A DNA stretch of 64,000 bases from Rathayibacter sp. SD072 (GCF_017355185.1 NZ_JADILJ010000016.1:1-64000), one strand, 5' to 3'. Counted from the first letter of the stretch, positions 22,977 through 32,397 are shown. The notes: generated by a model from the letters alone, not told the origin. Numbers and translations: made by a program.

Positions 22977-23801
22977 TCAGCTGCCGGAGTCGCGGGCGAG
23001 GCGGCGCAGACCGCCCTTCGGCGGCACGCGCACCGGGTCCGGCCAGCGCGGCTGCAGGCCGTCGCCGAGAGTGACCCGGCGGATCTTGCGTCCGACGAGC
23101 GGGAGCAGCCAGTCGGCGGTCCAGCGGTGCTGGTCGCGCAGCCACTCCCGGGGGGTCAGCGGCTCGGGCGCCTCCCACGGACCCGCCGAGATCGTGTGCG
23201 GGACGCCGAGGATCTCGAGCACGCGAGCTGCCAGGTAGCGGTGGCCGCGCTTGGAGAGGTGCATCCGGTCGGACGACCACATCATCGGCTCGCGGAACGC
23301 CTGCATGCGCCAGTAGTCGACGAGGATCGCGCCGCGCTCGCGGGCGATGCGGCGGACGGCGCTGTTGTAGATCCGGTTGCGGCGGACGAACATCCGCGGC
23401 GCGGGCAGCCCCGGGATGTCGAACCCGGTGAACAGGACGAGCGAGGCTCCGGTGGTCGCCAGGGCGTCGACGAGGTTCTCGTACTCGCGGACCAGGACGC
23501 GCATGTCGGTGCCGAGGTCGAGGATGTCGTTCCCGCCCGCGTAGAGGGAGACGAGCGTCGGCCGCAGTGCGAGGGCGGGCTGCAGCTGCTCGTCGCGGAT
23601 CTGCGCGAGGCGCTTCGAGCGGATGGCGAGGTTCGCGTACTCCCAGCCGGGCTCGGCCTTCGCGAGACGGTCGGCGACTCTGTCGGCCCAGCCTCTGACT
23701 CCGTTGGGCAGCCGCGGGTGCGGATCGCCGACGCCCTCGGTGAAGGAGTCGCCGATCGCGACGAAGCGCCGCTCGCCGGCCGCCGCAGTGCGTTCCCCCA
23801 T
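22977..23801 (-). CDS. SGNH/GDSL-type hydrolase
   Basis: Esterase/lipase of the SGNH superfamily, 274 residues. Block I is FVAIGDSFTEG (catalytic Ser in GDSFTEG), block III is YAGGNDILD, and block V is WSSDRMHLSKRGH with the Asp and His of the catalytic triad. No signal peptide, so probably cytoplasmic. Substrates in related actinobacterial enzymes are unknown, and broad short-chain esterase activity is typical. The C-terminal 70 residues after TISAGPW extend beyond the core and contain WLRDQHRWTADWLLPL. ATG 23801 lacks a visible SD; an upstream GTG in frame would add about 25 disordered residues. Converges on the membrane protein gene at 22068-22964. Confidence 0.85.
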   Translation of the reverse strand: MGERTAAAGERRFVAIGDSFTEGVGDPHPRLPNGVRGWADRVADRLAKAEPGWEYANLAIRSKRLAQIRDEQLQPALALRPTLVSLYAGGNDILDLGTDMRVLVREYENLVDALATTGASLVLFTGFDIPGLPAPRMFVRRNRIYNSAVRRIARERGAILVDYWRMQAFREPMMWSSDRMHLSKRGHRYLAARVLEILGVPHTISAGPWEAPEPLTPREWLRDQHRWTADWLLPLVGRKIRRVTLGDGLQPRWPDPVRVPPKGGLRRLARDSGS

Positions 23802-23918
23802 CGGAGGAGGATCGCGCGGACGGGGGACCGGGCGGTGGCGCGGGGGTGTCCGCGAGGTGACGCCCGGGCGACGGCGGCTCCGAGCCTCCTGGAAGGCGGG
23901 CGCGGTTAGGGTGTCGGG

Positions 23919-24458
23919 GTGATCGATGCCAGGGACGACGACGCGCTCAGCTGGGCGGGCGAGGACGAGGACCCGACGCTCGCGGCCGGGGAGACCGCGA
24001 CGCGACGACGGCCTCCGCGGGCGGTGCGCTCGGCGCCGGCCTCGCGTCAGGCACACGACGGCGAGACCGAGGACGAGCTCCCGGAGGAGCTCCTCGAGGA
24101 CGACGAGACCGAGGACGACGGGATCGAGGACGACGATCCCTCCGAAGCCGAGGCGGCCGCCGCCTCCTCGGTCCTCCTGGTGGCGACCGGCGTCACCGCC
24201 GGGCTCTACCTCCTGTACACGATCGGCTGGATGATCACCGCGACGCGGCAGAACGCGACGATCACGGCGACCTTCGCCGGGGATCCGCTCGGCGGCGCGC
24301 TCTACGGACTCGGGCTCTGGCTCGCGGTCGCCGCCCCCGTCACTTGGTTCGCCGTCGTCCTGCTCGGCACCCGCGACTCCCGGGTGCGCACCCGCGTGCT
24401 CTGGCTGCTCGCCGGGCTCGTGCTGCTGGCTCCGCTGCCGTTCCTGAAGGGGGCGTGA
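23919..24458 (+). CDS. Hypothetical acidic membrane protein
   Basis: 179 residues. Residues 1-85 are strongly acidic and low-complexity (Glu/Asp runs such as EDELPEELLEDDETEDD), probably a disordered cytoplasmic domain. Three hydrophobic helices follow near residues 86-110, 125-147 and 155-172. GTG start at 23919 is supported by TAGGGT (23907-23912) ending 7 nt before it, another leaderless candidate. It is followed 2 bp later by a second small membrane protein gene, so the two form an operon and may act together. Function unknown. Confidence 0.65.
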   Translation: MIDARDDDALSWAGEDEDPTLAAGETATRRRPPRAVRSAPASRQAHDGETEDELPEELLEDDETEDDGIEDDDPSEAEAAAASSVLLVATGVTAGLYLLYTIGWMITATRQNATITATFAGDPLGGALYGLGLWLAVAAPVTWFAVVLLGTRDSRVRTRVLWLLAGLVLLAPLPFLKGA

Positions 24459-24460
24459 GG

Positions 24461-24841
24461 ATGACCGACGACACCGCCGTGAAGGCGACCCTCGGCGGCC
24501 GCCGGACGGGGCACGGGAAGGGCCTCGCCCTGACGATCCTGCTCGCCGTGGTCGTGGGCGCGCTCCTCGCCTGGGACGTGTGGGAGGCGATCGGCAACCT
24601 CGTCGGCATCCGCGCCTACGCGGCGGGCCTGGGCACGGATCTGAACGCCACCGGCTGGACGGTGCTGCTGCTCTCGCTCGCCCTCCCCGTCGTCTGCTTC
24701 GTCCTCGCCCTGATGCTGGGTCGGCGCCGGGGGGTCGCCGCCCGGGCGGGCCTCCTGCTCGCCGCGCTGTGCGTCTCGGCGGCGCTGTCGCTGGACCTGC
24801 AGCAGGTCTTCGGCTTCGCGAGCCTCGTCACCCTCGGCTGA
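24461..24841 (+). CDS. Small membrane protein (126 aa)
   Basis: 126 residues with three hydrophobic helices near residues 23-43, 65-86 and 95-113. The loop after helix 1 (WEAIGNLVGIRAYAAGLG) resembles actinobacterial small membrane proteins of unknown function. ATG at 24461 follows the upstream stop by 2 bp with SD GTGAGG overlapping it. Paired with the acidic membrane protein 23919-24458. Not recognised further. Confidence 0.65.
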   Translation: MTDDTAVKATLGGRRTGHGKGLALTILLAVVVGALLAWDVWEAIGNLVGIRAYAAGLGTDLNATGWTVLLLSLALPVVCFVLALMLGRRRGVAARAGLLLAALCVSAALSLDLQQVFGFASLVTLG

Positions 24842-24950
24842 GCCGGCGTCACACAGCGGGGCCGGGAGGCGGGCCTCCGCTACAGTGGCGGGGGCTCCAC
24901 GACCCCGCGTCCGGCGCCTGCACCGTCCCCTCCCCGAAGGAAGCGCACTC

Positions 24951-26543
24951 GTGACAAAGCCGGTCGTCCTGATCGCCGAAGAACTCTCGCCCGCCACCGT
25001 CGACGCCCTCGGTCCCGACTTCGAGGTCAGGAACGTGGACGGCACCGACCGCCCCGCGCTCCTCGAGGCGCTCGGCACCGCCGACGCGATCCTCGTCCGC
25101 TCGGCGACGCAGGTCGACGCCGAGGCCATCGCCGCGGCGCCCTCGCTGAAGGTGATCGCGCGCGCGGGCGTGGGTCTGGACAACGTCGACATCACCGCCG
25201 CGACCGCCGCCGGCGTCATGGTCGTCAACGCGCCGACCTCCAACATCATCTCGGCGGCCGAGCTGACCGTGGGCCACATCCTGAGCCTCGCCCGCCACAT
25301 CCCGGCGGCGCACAGCGCGCTCGCGCAGGGGCTGTGGAAGCGCTCGAAGTACACGGGCACGGAGCTCTACGAGAAGACCGTCGGCATCATCGGCCTCGGT
25401 CGCATCGGCGCACTCATCACGGCGCGCCTGCAGGCCTTCGGCGTCGACGTCGTCGCCTACGACCCCTACGTGACGAGCGCCCGCGCGCAGCAGCTCGGCG
25501 TGACGCTCCTGTCGCTCGAGGAGCTCCTCGCGCAGAGCGACTTCATCACGATCCACATGCCCAAGACCCCCGAGACGACCGGCATGATCTCGGACGAGCA
25601 GCTCGCGCTGATGAAGCCGAGCGCGTACATCGTCAACGTCGCCCGCGGCGGGCTCATCGACGAGGACGCGCTGCACCGCGCGCTCGTCGCGGACACCATC
25701 GCCGGCGCCGGTCTCGACGTGTTCGTCAAGGAGCCGCCGGTCGGCTCGCCGCTGCTGGCGCTCGAGAACGTCGTCGTCACTCCGCACCTCGGAGCGTCGA
25801 CCGACGAGGCGCAGGAGAAGGCGGGCGTCTCGGTCGCCAAGTCGGTGCGCCTCGCGCTCTCGGGCGAGCTCGTCCCGGACGCCGTCAACGTGGCCGGAGG
25901 CGTCATCGACGAGTACGTCCGCCCCGGCATCCCGCTGGTCGAGAAGCTCGGGCAGGTCTTCGCCGGGCTCGCGCACTCGCCCGTCACGTCGATCGACGTC
26001 GAGGTGCGCGGCGAGCTCGCCGGCTACGACGTCAAGGTGCTCAAGCTCGCGGCGCTCAAGGGCGTGTTCACCAACGTCGTCTCCGAGACCGTCTCGTACG
26101 TGAACGCCCCGGTCCTCGCGGAGCAGCGCGGCATCGAGGTGCGCCTGATCACCGACGCCGTCTCGGACGAGTACCGCAACCTGATCACGCTGAGCGGCGC
26201 CCTGTCGGACGGCTCGCAGATCTCGGTCTCGGGCACGCTGACCGGCACCAAGCAGGTCGAGAAGCTCGTCGCGATCAACGGCTACGACGTCGAGGTGCCG
26301 ATCGCGAAGCACCACGTCGTGATGAGCTACATCGACCGCCCCGGCATCGTCGCGGTCTACGGCCGCGAGTTCGGCGAGGCCTCGGTCAACATCGCGGGCA
26401 TGCAGGTCGCGCGCACGGAGGCGGGCGGCAAGGCCCTCTCGGTGATCACCATCGACTCGCCGGCACCGGCGGGCCTGCTCGAGAAGGTCCGCGTCGCGAT
26501 CGACGCCGACATCATGCAGGAGATCGACATCACGGAGCAGTGA
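24951..26543 (+). CDS. serA: D-3-phosphoglycerate dehydrogenase (ACT-domain type)
   Basis: NAD-dependent first enzyme of serine synthesis, 530 residues, the long type with an intervening ASB domain. Substrate/cofactor motifs: ARAGVGLDNVDI, TVGIIGLGRIGALI (Rossmann glycines) and VNVARGGLIDEDAL; catalytic His in TPHLGASTDEAQ. After residue 315 comes the ASB domain, and from about residue 455 the ACT domain HHVVMSYIDRPGIVAVYG, which mediates serine feedback in mycobacterial SerA. GTG start with SD GAAGGAAG. TACAGT near 24888 is a likely -10, leaving a leader of about 50 nt. Followed by a hairpin terminator. Confidence 0.97.
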   Translation: MTKPVVLIAEELSPATVDALGPDFEVRNVDGTDRPALLEALGTADAILVRSATQVDAEAIAAAPSLKVIARAGVGLDNVDITAATAAGVMVVNAPTSNIISAAELTVGHILSLARHIPAAHSALAQGLWKRSKYTGTELYEKTVGIIGLGRIGALITARLQAFGVDVVAYDPYVTSARAQQLGVTLLSLEELLAQSDFITIHMPKTPETTGMISDEQLALMKPSAYIVNVARGGLIDEDALHRALVADTIAGAGLDVFVKEPPVGSPLLALENVVVTPHLGASTDEAQEKAGVSVAKSVRLALSGELVPDAVNVAGGVIDEYVRPGIPLVEKLGQVFAGLAHSPVTSIDVEVRGELAGYDVKVLKLAALKGVFTNVVSETVSYVNAPVLAEQRGIEVRLITDAVSDEYRNLITLSGALSDGSQISVSGTLTGTKQVEKLVAINGYDVEVPIAKHHVVMSYIDRPGIVAVYGREFGEASVNIAGMQVARTEAGGKALSVITIDSPAPAGLLEKVRVAIDADIMQEIDITEQ

Positions 26544-26568
26544 CCCCGCCGCTCCTCGAGCGCGTTCC

Positions 26569-26602
26569 GAGCCCGTCCCGCGAGTCCTCGCGGAGCGGGC
26601 TC
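26569..26602. terminator. Terminator between convergent serA and tetR
   Basis: GAGCCCG (26569-26575) pairs with CGGGCTC (26596-26602), and CCGCGAG (26578-26584) roughly with CTCGCGG (26587-26593) inside it. It lies between two converging genes and can serve both. Confidence 0.65.
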
Positions 26603-26615
26603 CGTCGTTCCGGTG

Positions 26616-27164
26616 TCAGTGCTCGGCGCCGGGTGCGGCGAGGAGGCGGTCGATGATCGCGAGGACCTCGTCCACGTCGCCGCTCGGCTCCCTGCCCGTG
26701 GGCAGCAGGGCGGAGTTGTAGTAGAGCCCGTCGCTCATCAGCACGATCGCGCGGGCGACCAGGGGATCGCCGACCGCGTCGGCGACCACGGCGGTCCAGC
26801 TGTCGTGGAGGCGGGCGAGGCCGGCGCTCGCGCGCTCGTCGTTGCCCTGGGCGATGCGCGAGACGGCGAGGATGGTCCGGTCGAAGGGGGTGTCGACGGC
26901 GAAGGACGTGCGGATCAGGTACGGGACGACGCCCTCGTCCGACGCGCGGATGCGCTCGATGTCCTCGGCCAGGCGCTCGTCGAGGCGCTGGAGCAGGCCG
27001 TCGACGAGGGCGTCCTTCGAGGGGAAGTGGTAGAGCAGCCCGCCCTTCGAGACTCCGGCCGCGCGGGCGACGCCGTCGAGAGTGGCTGCGCGCTCGCCCT
27101 GCTCGTTCAGCAGCTCCTCGAACGCATCGAGGACGCGATCGCGGGCGGGGGAGGCGGGAGGCAT
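26616..27164 (-). CDS. TetR family transcriptional regulator
   Basis: Repressor of 182 residues. The N-terminal helix-turn-helix runs from residue 8 with RVLDAFEELLNEQG and DGVARAAGVSKGGLLYHFPSKDAL, the classical TetR pattern; the rest is the helical ligand domain. I prefer ATG 27164: TAGGAT at 27177-27172 (minus) lies 8 nt before it, giving a leaderless mRNA, and it is a good HTH-proximal start. The in-frame ATG at 27173 adds three residues. It diverges from the DHA2 exporter at 27282, and an operator-like dyad covers that gene's -10 box, so it probably represses the exporter until a drug-like ligand binds. Confidence 0.92.
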   Translation of the reverse strand: MPPASPARDRVLDAFEELLNEQGERAATLDGVARAAGVSKGGLLYHFPSKDALVDGLLQRLDERLAEDIERIRASDEGVVPYLIRTSFAVDTPFDRTILAVSRIAQGNDERASAGLARLHDSWTAVVADAVGDPLVARAIVLMSDGLYYNSALLPTGREPSGDVDEVLAIIDRLLAAPGAEH

Positions 27165-27186
27165 GCGCCCCATCCTACGGTCGGCC

Positions 27187-27217
27187 TTGCGTCACTGTAC
27201 CGGCTGGACGGTATACT
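27187..27217 (+). promoter_or_regulatory. Exporter promoter with TetR-operator-like dyad
   Basis: TTGCGT (27187-27192), 19-bp spacer, TATACT (27212-27217). The imperfect dyad TGTACCGGCTGGACGGTATA (27196-27215, arms TACCG/CGGTA) overlaps spacer and -10, where a bound repressor would block RNA polymerase. It also lies just upstream of the tetR start, so autoregulation is likely. Confidence 0.7.
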
Positions 27218-27281
27218 TCTGGAGTCGTCGGCCGAGCCCTTCCGCGCCCGGCGCGACCCGACTCCGAGAGAGAGCACCACC

Positions 27282-28832
27282 GTGTCCGCCCGCACCGCCT
27301 CCGTGACCGTTCCCCCCACCTCCGCCGCGCCCGCCGCCGACCGCGTCGGCCGCCGCGCGTGGCTCGCCCTCGCGGTGCTGATGCTGCCGGTGCTGCTGGT
27401 CTCGGTGGACAACACCGTCCTCAACTTCGCGCTGCCGCTGATCGCCGAGGATCTGGGGCCGACGGGCACGGAGCTGCTGTGGATCGTCGACGCCTACCCG
27501 CTGGTGCTCGCGGGCCTCCTGGTCGCCATGGGAAGCCTGGGCGACCGGGTGGGCCGGCGGAGGCTGCTCGTGCTCGGCGCGATCGGATTCGCGGCCGTCT
27601 CGATCGCCGCGGCCTTCGCTCCGACGGCCGGGGCGCTCATCGCAGCCCGGGCGGCGCTGGGACTGTTCGGCGCGACGCTCATGCCCTCGACGCTGTCGCT
27701 CCTGCGCAGCCTCTTCCCGAACCGCGATCAGCGCCGGCTCGCCATCGCGATCTGGGCCACCGGCTTCGCGGTGGGCTCGGCGGTGGGGCCGCTCGTGGGC
27801 GGGATCCTGCTCGAGAGCTTCCCCTGGGGCTCGGTGTTCCTGCTCGCGGTGCCCGTGCTGCTGCCGCTGGTCGTGCTCGCGCCGATCCTGGTGCCGGAGT
27901 CGCGCGACCCGCACCCGGGCCCGGTCGACGTGGTCAGCATCGTCCTCTCGCTCGCCACGATGGCCCCGATCGTCTACGCGGTGAAGTCGGCGGCCGAGCA
28001 CGGGATCGACGCCGTGGCCGTGATCGCGCTGGTCGTCGGCGCGGTGAGCGGCGTGCTGTTCGTGCGGCGCCAGCAGCGCCGCGCGGTGCCGATGCTCGAC
28101 CTCTCGCTCTTCCGCCGAGGCTCGTTCAGCGCGGCGATCGTCGTCAACCTCCTCAGCGTCGTCGCGCTCGTCGGCGGGCTCTTCTTCGTCTCGCAGCACC
28201 TGCAGCTGGTCGTCGGCCTCTCGCCGCTGCAGGCGGGGCTCGTGCTCGTGCCGGGGCTCGCGGTCATGATCGTGGCGGGACTGGGCGTCGTGCCCGTCGC
28301 GCGCCGCATCTCTCCGCGCGTCGTCGTGCCCGCCGGGCTCGTGGTGTCGGCCGTCGGCTACGCGCTGCTGGCCCTCGGCAGCGCCGTCGAGGGAGGGGCC
28401 ACGGCGCTGACGGTCGCGGTCTCGTTCGCGTTCCTCGGGCTGGGCATCGGCGCGGCCGAGACGGTCTCGAACGAGCTCGTGCTCGCGAACGCCCCCGCCG
28501 ACAAGGCCGGAGCCGCCTCGGCGGTGTCCGAGACGGCCTACGAGCTGGGCGCCGTGCTCGGGACCGCGACGCTGGGAACGGTGCTGACCGCGGCGTACCG
28601 CAGCGGCGTGGTGCTGCCCGAGGGTCTCGACGCCGGGCAGGTGCAGCGCGCGGGGGAGACCCTGGGCGGTGCGGTGTCGGTCGCGGGCGAGCTGCCCGCC
28701 GACTCCGCGGCGAGCCTCCTGGCCTCGGCCGGTGCGGCGTTCGACGCCGGAGTGGGCTGGTCGGCGTGGATCGGAGTGGGCCTCGTGCTGCTCGCGGCCG
28801 TCGTCGCGGCCTGGCGCCTGCGCCGCAGCTGA
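27282..28832 (+). CDS. MFS multidrug transporter, DHA2 (QacA/EmrB-like)
   Basis: Proton-driven exporter of 516 residues with 14 predicted membrane helices. Signatures: VDNTVLNFALPLIAEDLG (TM1 motif D1), WIVDAYPLVLAGLLVAMG (TM2), GSLGDRVGRRRLL (motif A) and GFAVGSAVGPLVGGILLE (motif C of antiporters). This is the QacA/SmvA/LfrA-type group for cationic dyes, quaternary ammonium compounds and some antibiotics. GTG start. Divergent tetR and an operator dyad over its promoter indicate ligand-induced expression. It is closer to known drug pumps than the MFS gene at 615-2096. Confidence 0.9.
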   Translation: MSARTASVTVPPTSAAPAADRVGRRAWLALAVLMLPVLLVSVDNTVLNFALPLIAEDLGPTGTELLWIVDAYPLVLAGLLVAMGSLGDRVGRRRLLVLGAIGFAAVSIAAAFAPTAGALIAARAALGLFGATLMPSTLSLLRSLFPNRDQRRLAIAIWATGFAVGSAVGPLVGGILLESFPWGSVFLLAVPVLLPLVVLAPILVPESRDPHPGPVDVVSIVLSLATMAPIVYAVKSAAEHGIDAVAVIALVVGAVSGVLFVRRQQRRAVPMLDLSLFRRGSFSAAIVVNLLSVVALVGGLFFVSQHLQLVVGLSPLQAGLVLVPGLAVMIVAGLGVVPVARRISPRVVVPAGLVVSAVGYALLALGSAVEGGATALTVAVSFAFLGLGIGAAETVSNELVLANAPADKAGAASAVSETAYELGAVLGTATLGTVLTAAYRSGVVLPEGLDAGQVQRAGETLGGAVSVAGELPADSAASLLASAGAAFDAGVGWSAWIGVGLVLLAAVVAAWRLRRS

Positions 28833-28889
28833 GTGCCCGAGAGTACGCTGGGGTCGTCTCTGCCCTCCCCGCACGCCTGAGGATGCCCC

Positions 28890-29939
28890 ATGCCCCGCAC
28901 CGTGAAGCTCGCCGTCATCCCCGGAGACGGGATCGGACCGGAGGTGATCGCCGAGGCAGTGAAGGTCCTCGACGCGGTGACCGCCGACTCCGACCTGGTG
29001 ATCGAGAAGACCCCGTTCTCGCTCGGGGCGGCCCGCTTCCTCGAGACCGGCGACGTGCTCACCGACGAGGACCTCGCGGCGATCGCGGCCCACGACGCGA
29101 TCCTCCTGGGCGCCGTCGGCGGCGTGCCCGGGGACCCGAGGCTCAAGAACGCGAACATCGAGCGCGGACTGCTGCTGCGCCTGCGGTTCGCGCTCGACCA
29201 CTACGTCAACCTGCGCCCGACCCGCGTGTACCCGGGCGTGCCCTCGCCGCTGTCCGCGCCGGGCGACGTCGACTTCGTGGTCGTCCGCGAGGGCACCGAG
29301 GGCCCGTACGTCGGCAACGGCGGGGCGATCCGCCAGGGCACCCCGCACGAGATCGCGAACGAGGTCTCGGTGAACACGGCCTACGGCGTCGAGCGCGTCG
29401 TGCGCCACGCCTTCGAGCTGGCCCGGAAGCGCCGCTCGACGCTCACCTTCGTGCACAAGACGAACGTGCTCGTCTTCTCCGGATCGCTGTGGAAGCGGCT
29501 CGTGGACGAGGTGGGGGCCACCTACGAGGACGTGGCCGTCGACTACCTCCATGTGGACGCGGCGACGATCTTCCTCGTGACCGACCCTGCTAGGTTCGAC
29601 GTCATCGTCACCGACAACCTCTTCGGCGACATCCTGACCGATCTGGCCGGCGCGATCAGCGGCGGCATCGGCCTCGCCGCCTCGGGCAACATCAACCCCG
29701 ACGGCGCGTTCCCCAGCATGTTCGAGCCGGTCCACGGATCCGCGCCCGACATCGCCGGGAAGCAGCTCGCCGATCCGACCGCCGCGATCCTGTCGGTGGC
29801 ACTGCTGCTGGACCACCTGGGCCGCACCGACGAGGCCGCTCGCGTGACGGCGGCGGTGACCGCCGACATCGAGTCCCGCGACGGCTCCGCCCGCGCCACC
29901 TCGGCGATCGGCGACGCGGTCGTCGCGCGCCTGCGCTGA
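28890..29939 (+). CDS. leuB: 3-isopropylmalate dehydrogenase
   Basis: NAD-dependent oxidative decarboxylase of leucine synthesis, 349 residues. Motifs: [39 protein letters not shown]; and the metal/substrate motif [17 protein letters not shown] followed by [22 protein letters not shown] precedes the ATG. Starts an operon-like run with ilvE and a FAH-family gene on the same strand, joining leucine synthesis and the final transamination. Confidence 0.96.
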   Translation: MPRTVKLAVIPGDGIGPEVIAEAVKVLDAVTADSDLVIEKTPFSLGAARFLETGDVLTDEDLAAIAAHDAILLGAVGGVPGDPRLKNANIERGLLLRLRFALDHYVNLRPTRVYPGVPSPLSAPGDVDFVVVREGTEGPYVGNGGAIRQGTPHEIANEVSVNTAYGVERVVRHAFELARKRRSTLTFVHKTNVLVFSGSLWKRLVDEVGATYEDVAVDYLHVDAATIFLVTDPARFDVIVTDNLFGDILTDLAGAISGGIGLAASGNINPDGAFPSMFEPVHGSAPDIAGKQLADPTAAILSVALLLDHLGRTDEAARVTAAVTADIESRDGSARATSAIGDAVVARLR

Positions 29940-29991
29940 CCCGCGCCCCGGCGGCCCCTCCTCCCCGACGCCTTCGTAGAGAGAACCCCTG

Positions 29992-31104
29992 ATGACCATC
30001 CCCCTCCCGCTCGCTCCGCAGGACCTCGCCTTCCAGGTGACCCCGAACCCCGAGCCGCGCTCGGCCGAGGAGCGCGACCGGATCCTGGCCGACCCCGGCT
30101 TCGGCGTCTTCTTCACCGACCACATGGTCGACATCTGCTGGTCGCGCGCCGGCGGCTGGCACCGGCCGCGCGTGCAGCCCTACGGGCCGATCGCGCTCGA
30201 CCCCGCCGCGGCGGTCCTGCACTACGCGCAGGAGATCTTCGAGGGGATGAAGGCCTACCGCCACGCGGACGGCTCCATCTGGACGTTCCGCCCTGAGGCC
30301 AATGCCGCGCGACTGCAGCGCTCGGCCCGCCGCCTCGCCCTGCCCGAGCTGCCGACCGAGCACTTCCTCGAGTCTCTCCGCCGGCTGATCGCGGTCGACG
30401 GCGACTGGGTGCCCTCGGAGCCCGAGACGAGCCTGTACCTGCGGCCCTTCATGTTCGCGAAGGAGGCGTTCCTGGGGGTGCGCGCGGCCGAGAAGGTCGG
30501 CTACTACGTGATCGCGAGCCCCGCCGGCGCCTACTTCTCGGGCGGCGTCGCTCCGGTGTCGATCTGGCTGTCGACCTCCTACGCCCGCGCGGGCAAGGGC
30601 GGCACCGGCGCCGCCAAGACCGGCGGCAACTACGCCTCGTCGCTCCTCCCGCAGCAGGAGGCGTACGAGCACGGCTGCGCGCAGGTGCTGTTCCTCGACT
30701 CGCAGGAGTCGCAGTACATCGAGGAGCTCGGCGGCATGAACGTGGTGCTGGTCAAGAAGGACGGCACGCTCGTCACTCCGGAGTCGGACTCGATCCTCGA
30801 GGGCATCACGCGCGACAGCGTGCTGCAGCTCGCCGAGGACCGGGGCCACCGCGTCGAGCGGCGCCGCGTGAGCATCGACGAGTGGCGCGACGGAGTGGCG
30901 TCGGGCGATGTGGTGGAGGTGTTCGCGTGCGGGACCGCCGCGGTCATCACTCCGATCGCCGAGCTCAAGGGCGAGGGCTTCTCGGTCGGGCACGCGGACG
31001 CGCCCGCCGGCGAGCTCACGATGTCGCTGCGGGAGGAGCTGACCGGCATCCAGTACGGACGCCGCGAGGACCGGCACGGATGGATGACGAGGTTGGACGC
31101 ATGA
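29992..31104 (+). CDS. ilvE: Branched-chain amino acid aminotransferase
   Basis: PLP enzyme that transaminates 2-keto acids to Leu, Ile and Val with glutamate; 370 residues, the class IV actinobacterial/mitochondrial type. Motifs: YAQEIFEGMKAYRHADG; LYLRPFMFA; PLP-lysine region TGAAKTGGNYASSLLPQ; FLDSQESQYIEELGGMNV; and CGTAAVITPIAEL. SD AGAGAGAA. It starts 52 bp after leuB, and its TGA overlaps the ATG of the following gene (ATGA at 31101-31104). Confidence 0.96.
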   Translation: MTIPLPLAPQDLAFQVTPNPEPRSAEERDRILADPGFGVFFTDHMVDICWSRAGGWHRPRVQPYGPIALDPAAAVLHYAQEIFEGMKAYRHADGSIWTFRPEANAARLQRSARRLALPELPTEHFLESLRRLIAVDGDWVPSEPETSLYLRPFMFAKEAFLGVRAAEKVGYYVIASPAGAYFSGGVAPVSIWLSTSYARAGKGGTGAAKTGGNYASSLLPQQEAYEHGCAQVLFLDSQESQYIEELGGMNVVLVKKDGTLVTPESDSILEGITRDSVLQLAEDRGHRVERRRVSIDEWRDGVASGDVVEVFACGTAAVITPIAELKGEGFSVGHADAPAGELTMSLREELTGIQYGRREDRHGWMTRLDA

Positions 31105-31886
31105 AGATCGCACGATTCGCCACGCAGCGCTCGGGGGACAACGGGGGAGCGATCCACTTCGGGATCGTCGACGAGGACGACCTCGTCGTGCTCGCCGGGG
31201 ACCCGATGTTCGCCGGGTTCGACACGACGGGGGAGCGCATCCCGATCTCGGAGGCGAAGCTCCTCGCCCCGGTGATCCCGCGCTCGAAGGTCGTCGGCAT
31301 CGGCAAGAACTACTCGGACCACGCGGCGGAGATGGGCGGGGAGGCCCCGGCCGAGCCGCTGATGTTCCTCAAGCCCAACACCTCGGTGATCGGACCGGAC
31401 GAGGCGATCGTCCTGCCCGCGGACAGCCGGCAGGTGGACTACGAGGGCGAGCTCGCGATCGTGATCGGCGCCGTCGCGCGCAACGTGCGCGCGGAGGACT
31501 ACGAGGACGTCGTCTTCGGCTACACGATCGCCAACGACGTCACGGCGCGCGATCTGCAGAAGAGCGACGGCCAGTGGACGCGGGCGAAGGGCTACGACAC
31601 GTTCTGCCCGATCGGGCCGGTCATCGAGACCGAGTTCGTCTGGAACGAGGCGGCCCTGGAGACGCGCGTGAACGGGCGCCGCGTGCAGTCCGGGAACACC
31701 GGGGACATGATCCACGGGGTGCCCGAGATCGTGGCGTACGTGTCGCGGGTGTTCACCCTGCTGCCGGGGGACATCATCCTCACCGGCACTCCTGCCGGGA
31801 TCGGACCGATCGCGAACGGGGACACGGTGGCGATCGACATCGAGGGGATCGGGACGCTGTTCAATCCGGTGATCGTCCGGAACTGA
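31101..31886 (+). CDS. Fumarylacetoacetate hydrolase (FAH) family protein
   Basis: Mg2+-dependent hydrolase/isomerase/decarboxylase of 261 residues. Motifs: VGIGKNYSDHAAEMG, LMFLKPNTSVIGP, the metal-binding VDYEGELAIVIG and GYTIANDVTARDLQ, and ILTGTPAGIGPI near the C-terminus. Family members include fumarylpyruvate hydrolase, oxaloacetate decarboxylase and catechol meta-pathway enzymes. Coupling to ilvE (ATGA overlap) is common in actinobacteria, so a role in removing a keto-acid by-product such as oxaloacetate is reasonable but unproven. Followed by a strong hairpin terminator. Confidence 0.88.
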   Translation: MKIARFATQRSGDNGGAIHFGIVDEDDLVVLAGDPMFAGFDTTGERIPISEAKLLAPVIPRSKVVGIGKNYSDHAAEMGGEAPAEPLMFLKPNTSVIGPDEAIVLPADSRQVDYEGELAIVIGAVARNVRAEDYEDVVFGYTIANDVTARDLQKSDGQWTRAKGYDTFCPIGPVIETEFVWNEAALETRVNGRRVQSGNTGDMIHGVPEIVAYVSRVFTLLPGDIILTGTPAGIGPIANGDTVAIDIEGIGTLFNPVIVRN

Positions 31887-31900
31887 CAGCGCGACGCACG

Positions 31901-31936
31901 GGAAGGGCCTTCCACCTGCGGGTGGGAGGCCCTTCC
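31901..31936. terminator. 16-bp bidirectional terminator
   Basis: Arms 31901-31916 and 31921-31936 pair over 16 bp with one G-U pair around TGCG. It lies 14 nt after the FAH-family stop and 15 nt beyond the stop of the convergent acidic-peptide gene, so it serves both. Confidence 0.85.
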
Positions 31937-31951
31937 GCGTGTCCGGTCGGG

Positions 31952-32212
31952 TCAGTCGGCGGTGGTCGGGCCGGTGGTCTCGTCGGGCAGCTCGTCGTCG
32001 TCGGCGACGGAATCGCCTCCGCTGTCGAGGTCGGTGACCTGATCGGAGGTGCCGCGGTCGATCGCGGTGCCGCCCGGAGCGGCTCCCGCCATCGAGGCGT
32101 CCGTCGCGTCCTCGCCGGGGAGGGTGGTCTGCGCGCCGTCGACGGCGGTCGGGTCGGCGCCCGCGGTCGCGCCGGCTCCGGTGGTCTGCTCGGGGAGGTC
32201 CTCGTTCGCCAT
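31952..32212 (-). CDS. Small acidic, probably disordered protein (86 aa)
   Basis: 86 residues dominated by Asp, Glu, Thr, Gly and Ala (MANEDLPEQTTGAGATAG..., ending DELPDETTGPTTAD), with no hydrophobic core, cysteine or aromatic residue. SD GAGAGGAA lies 5 nt before the ATG and the codon use is genome-like, so it is probably translated. No family recognised. Convergent to the FAH-family gene and divergent from recQ. Confidence 0.55.
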   Translation of the reverse strand: MANEDLPEQTTGAGATAGADPTAVDGAQTTLPGEDATDASMAGAAPGGTAIDRGTSDQVTDLDSGGDSVADDDELPDETTGPTTAD

Positions 32213-32397
32213 GGCTGTTCCTCTCGTCGGTGGAGCTCCAGCCCAGCACGGGGCGGACGGCGCCGCAGGACGTTGACAAACGGGCCGCAGGAGCGTCCGG
32301 CGCGTCGCGGGTCGGCACGAGTGGGAGCGCTTCACCGAGCTCCCCCGAGCTGTCAAGCGGAGTCCGTCGAAGGGGTGTTCGACGTAGCGTCGAAGGC

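Noticed and set aside
27192-30134. 980-residue antisense open frame over the MFS exporter and leuB
   Set aside because: Antisense of GC3-biased genes; low-complexity His/Arg/Asp-rich translation without domain; covers the tetR operator.
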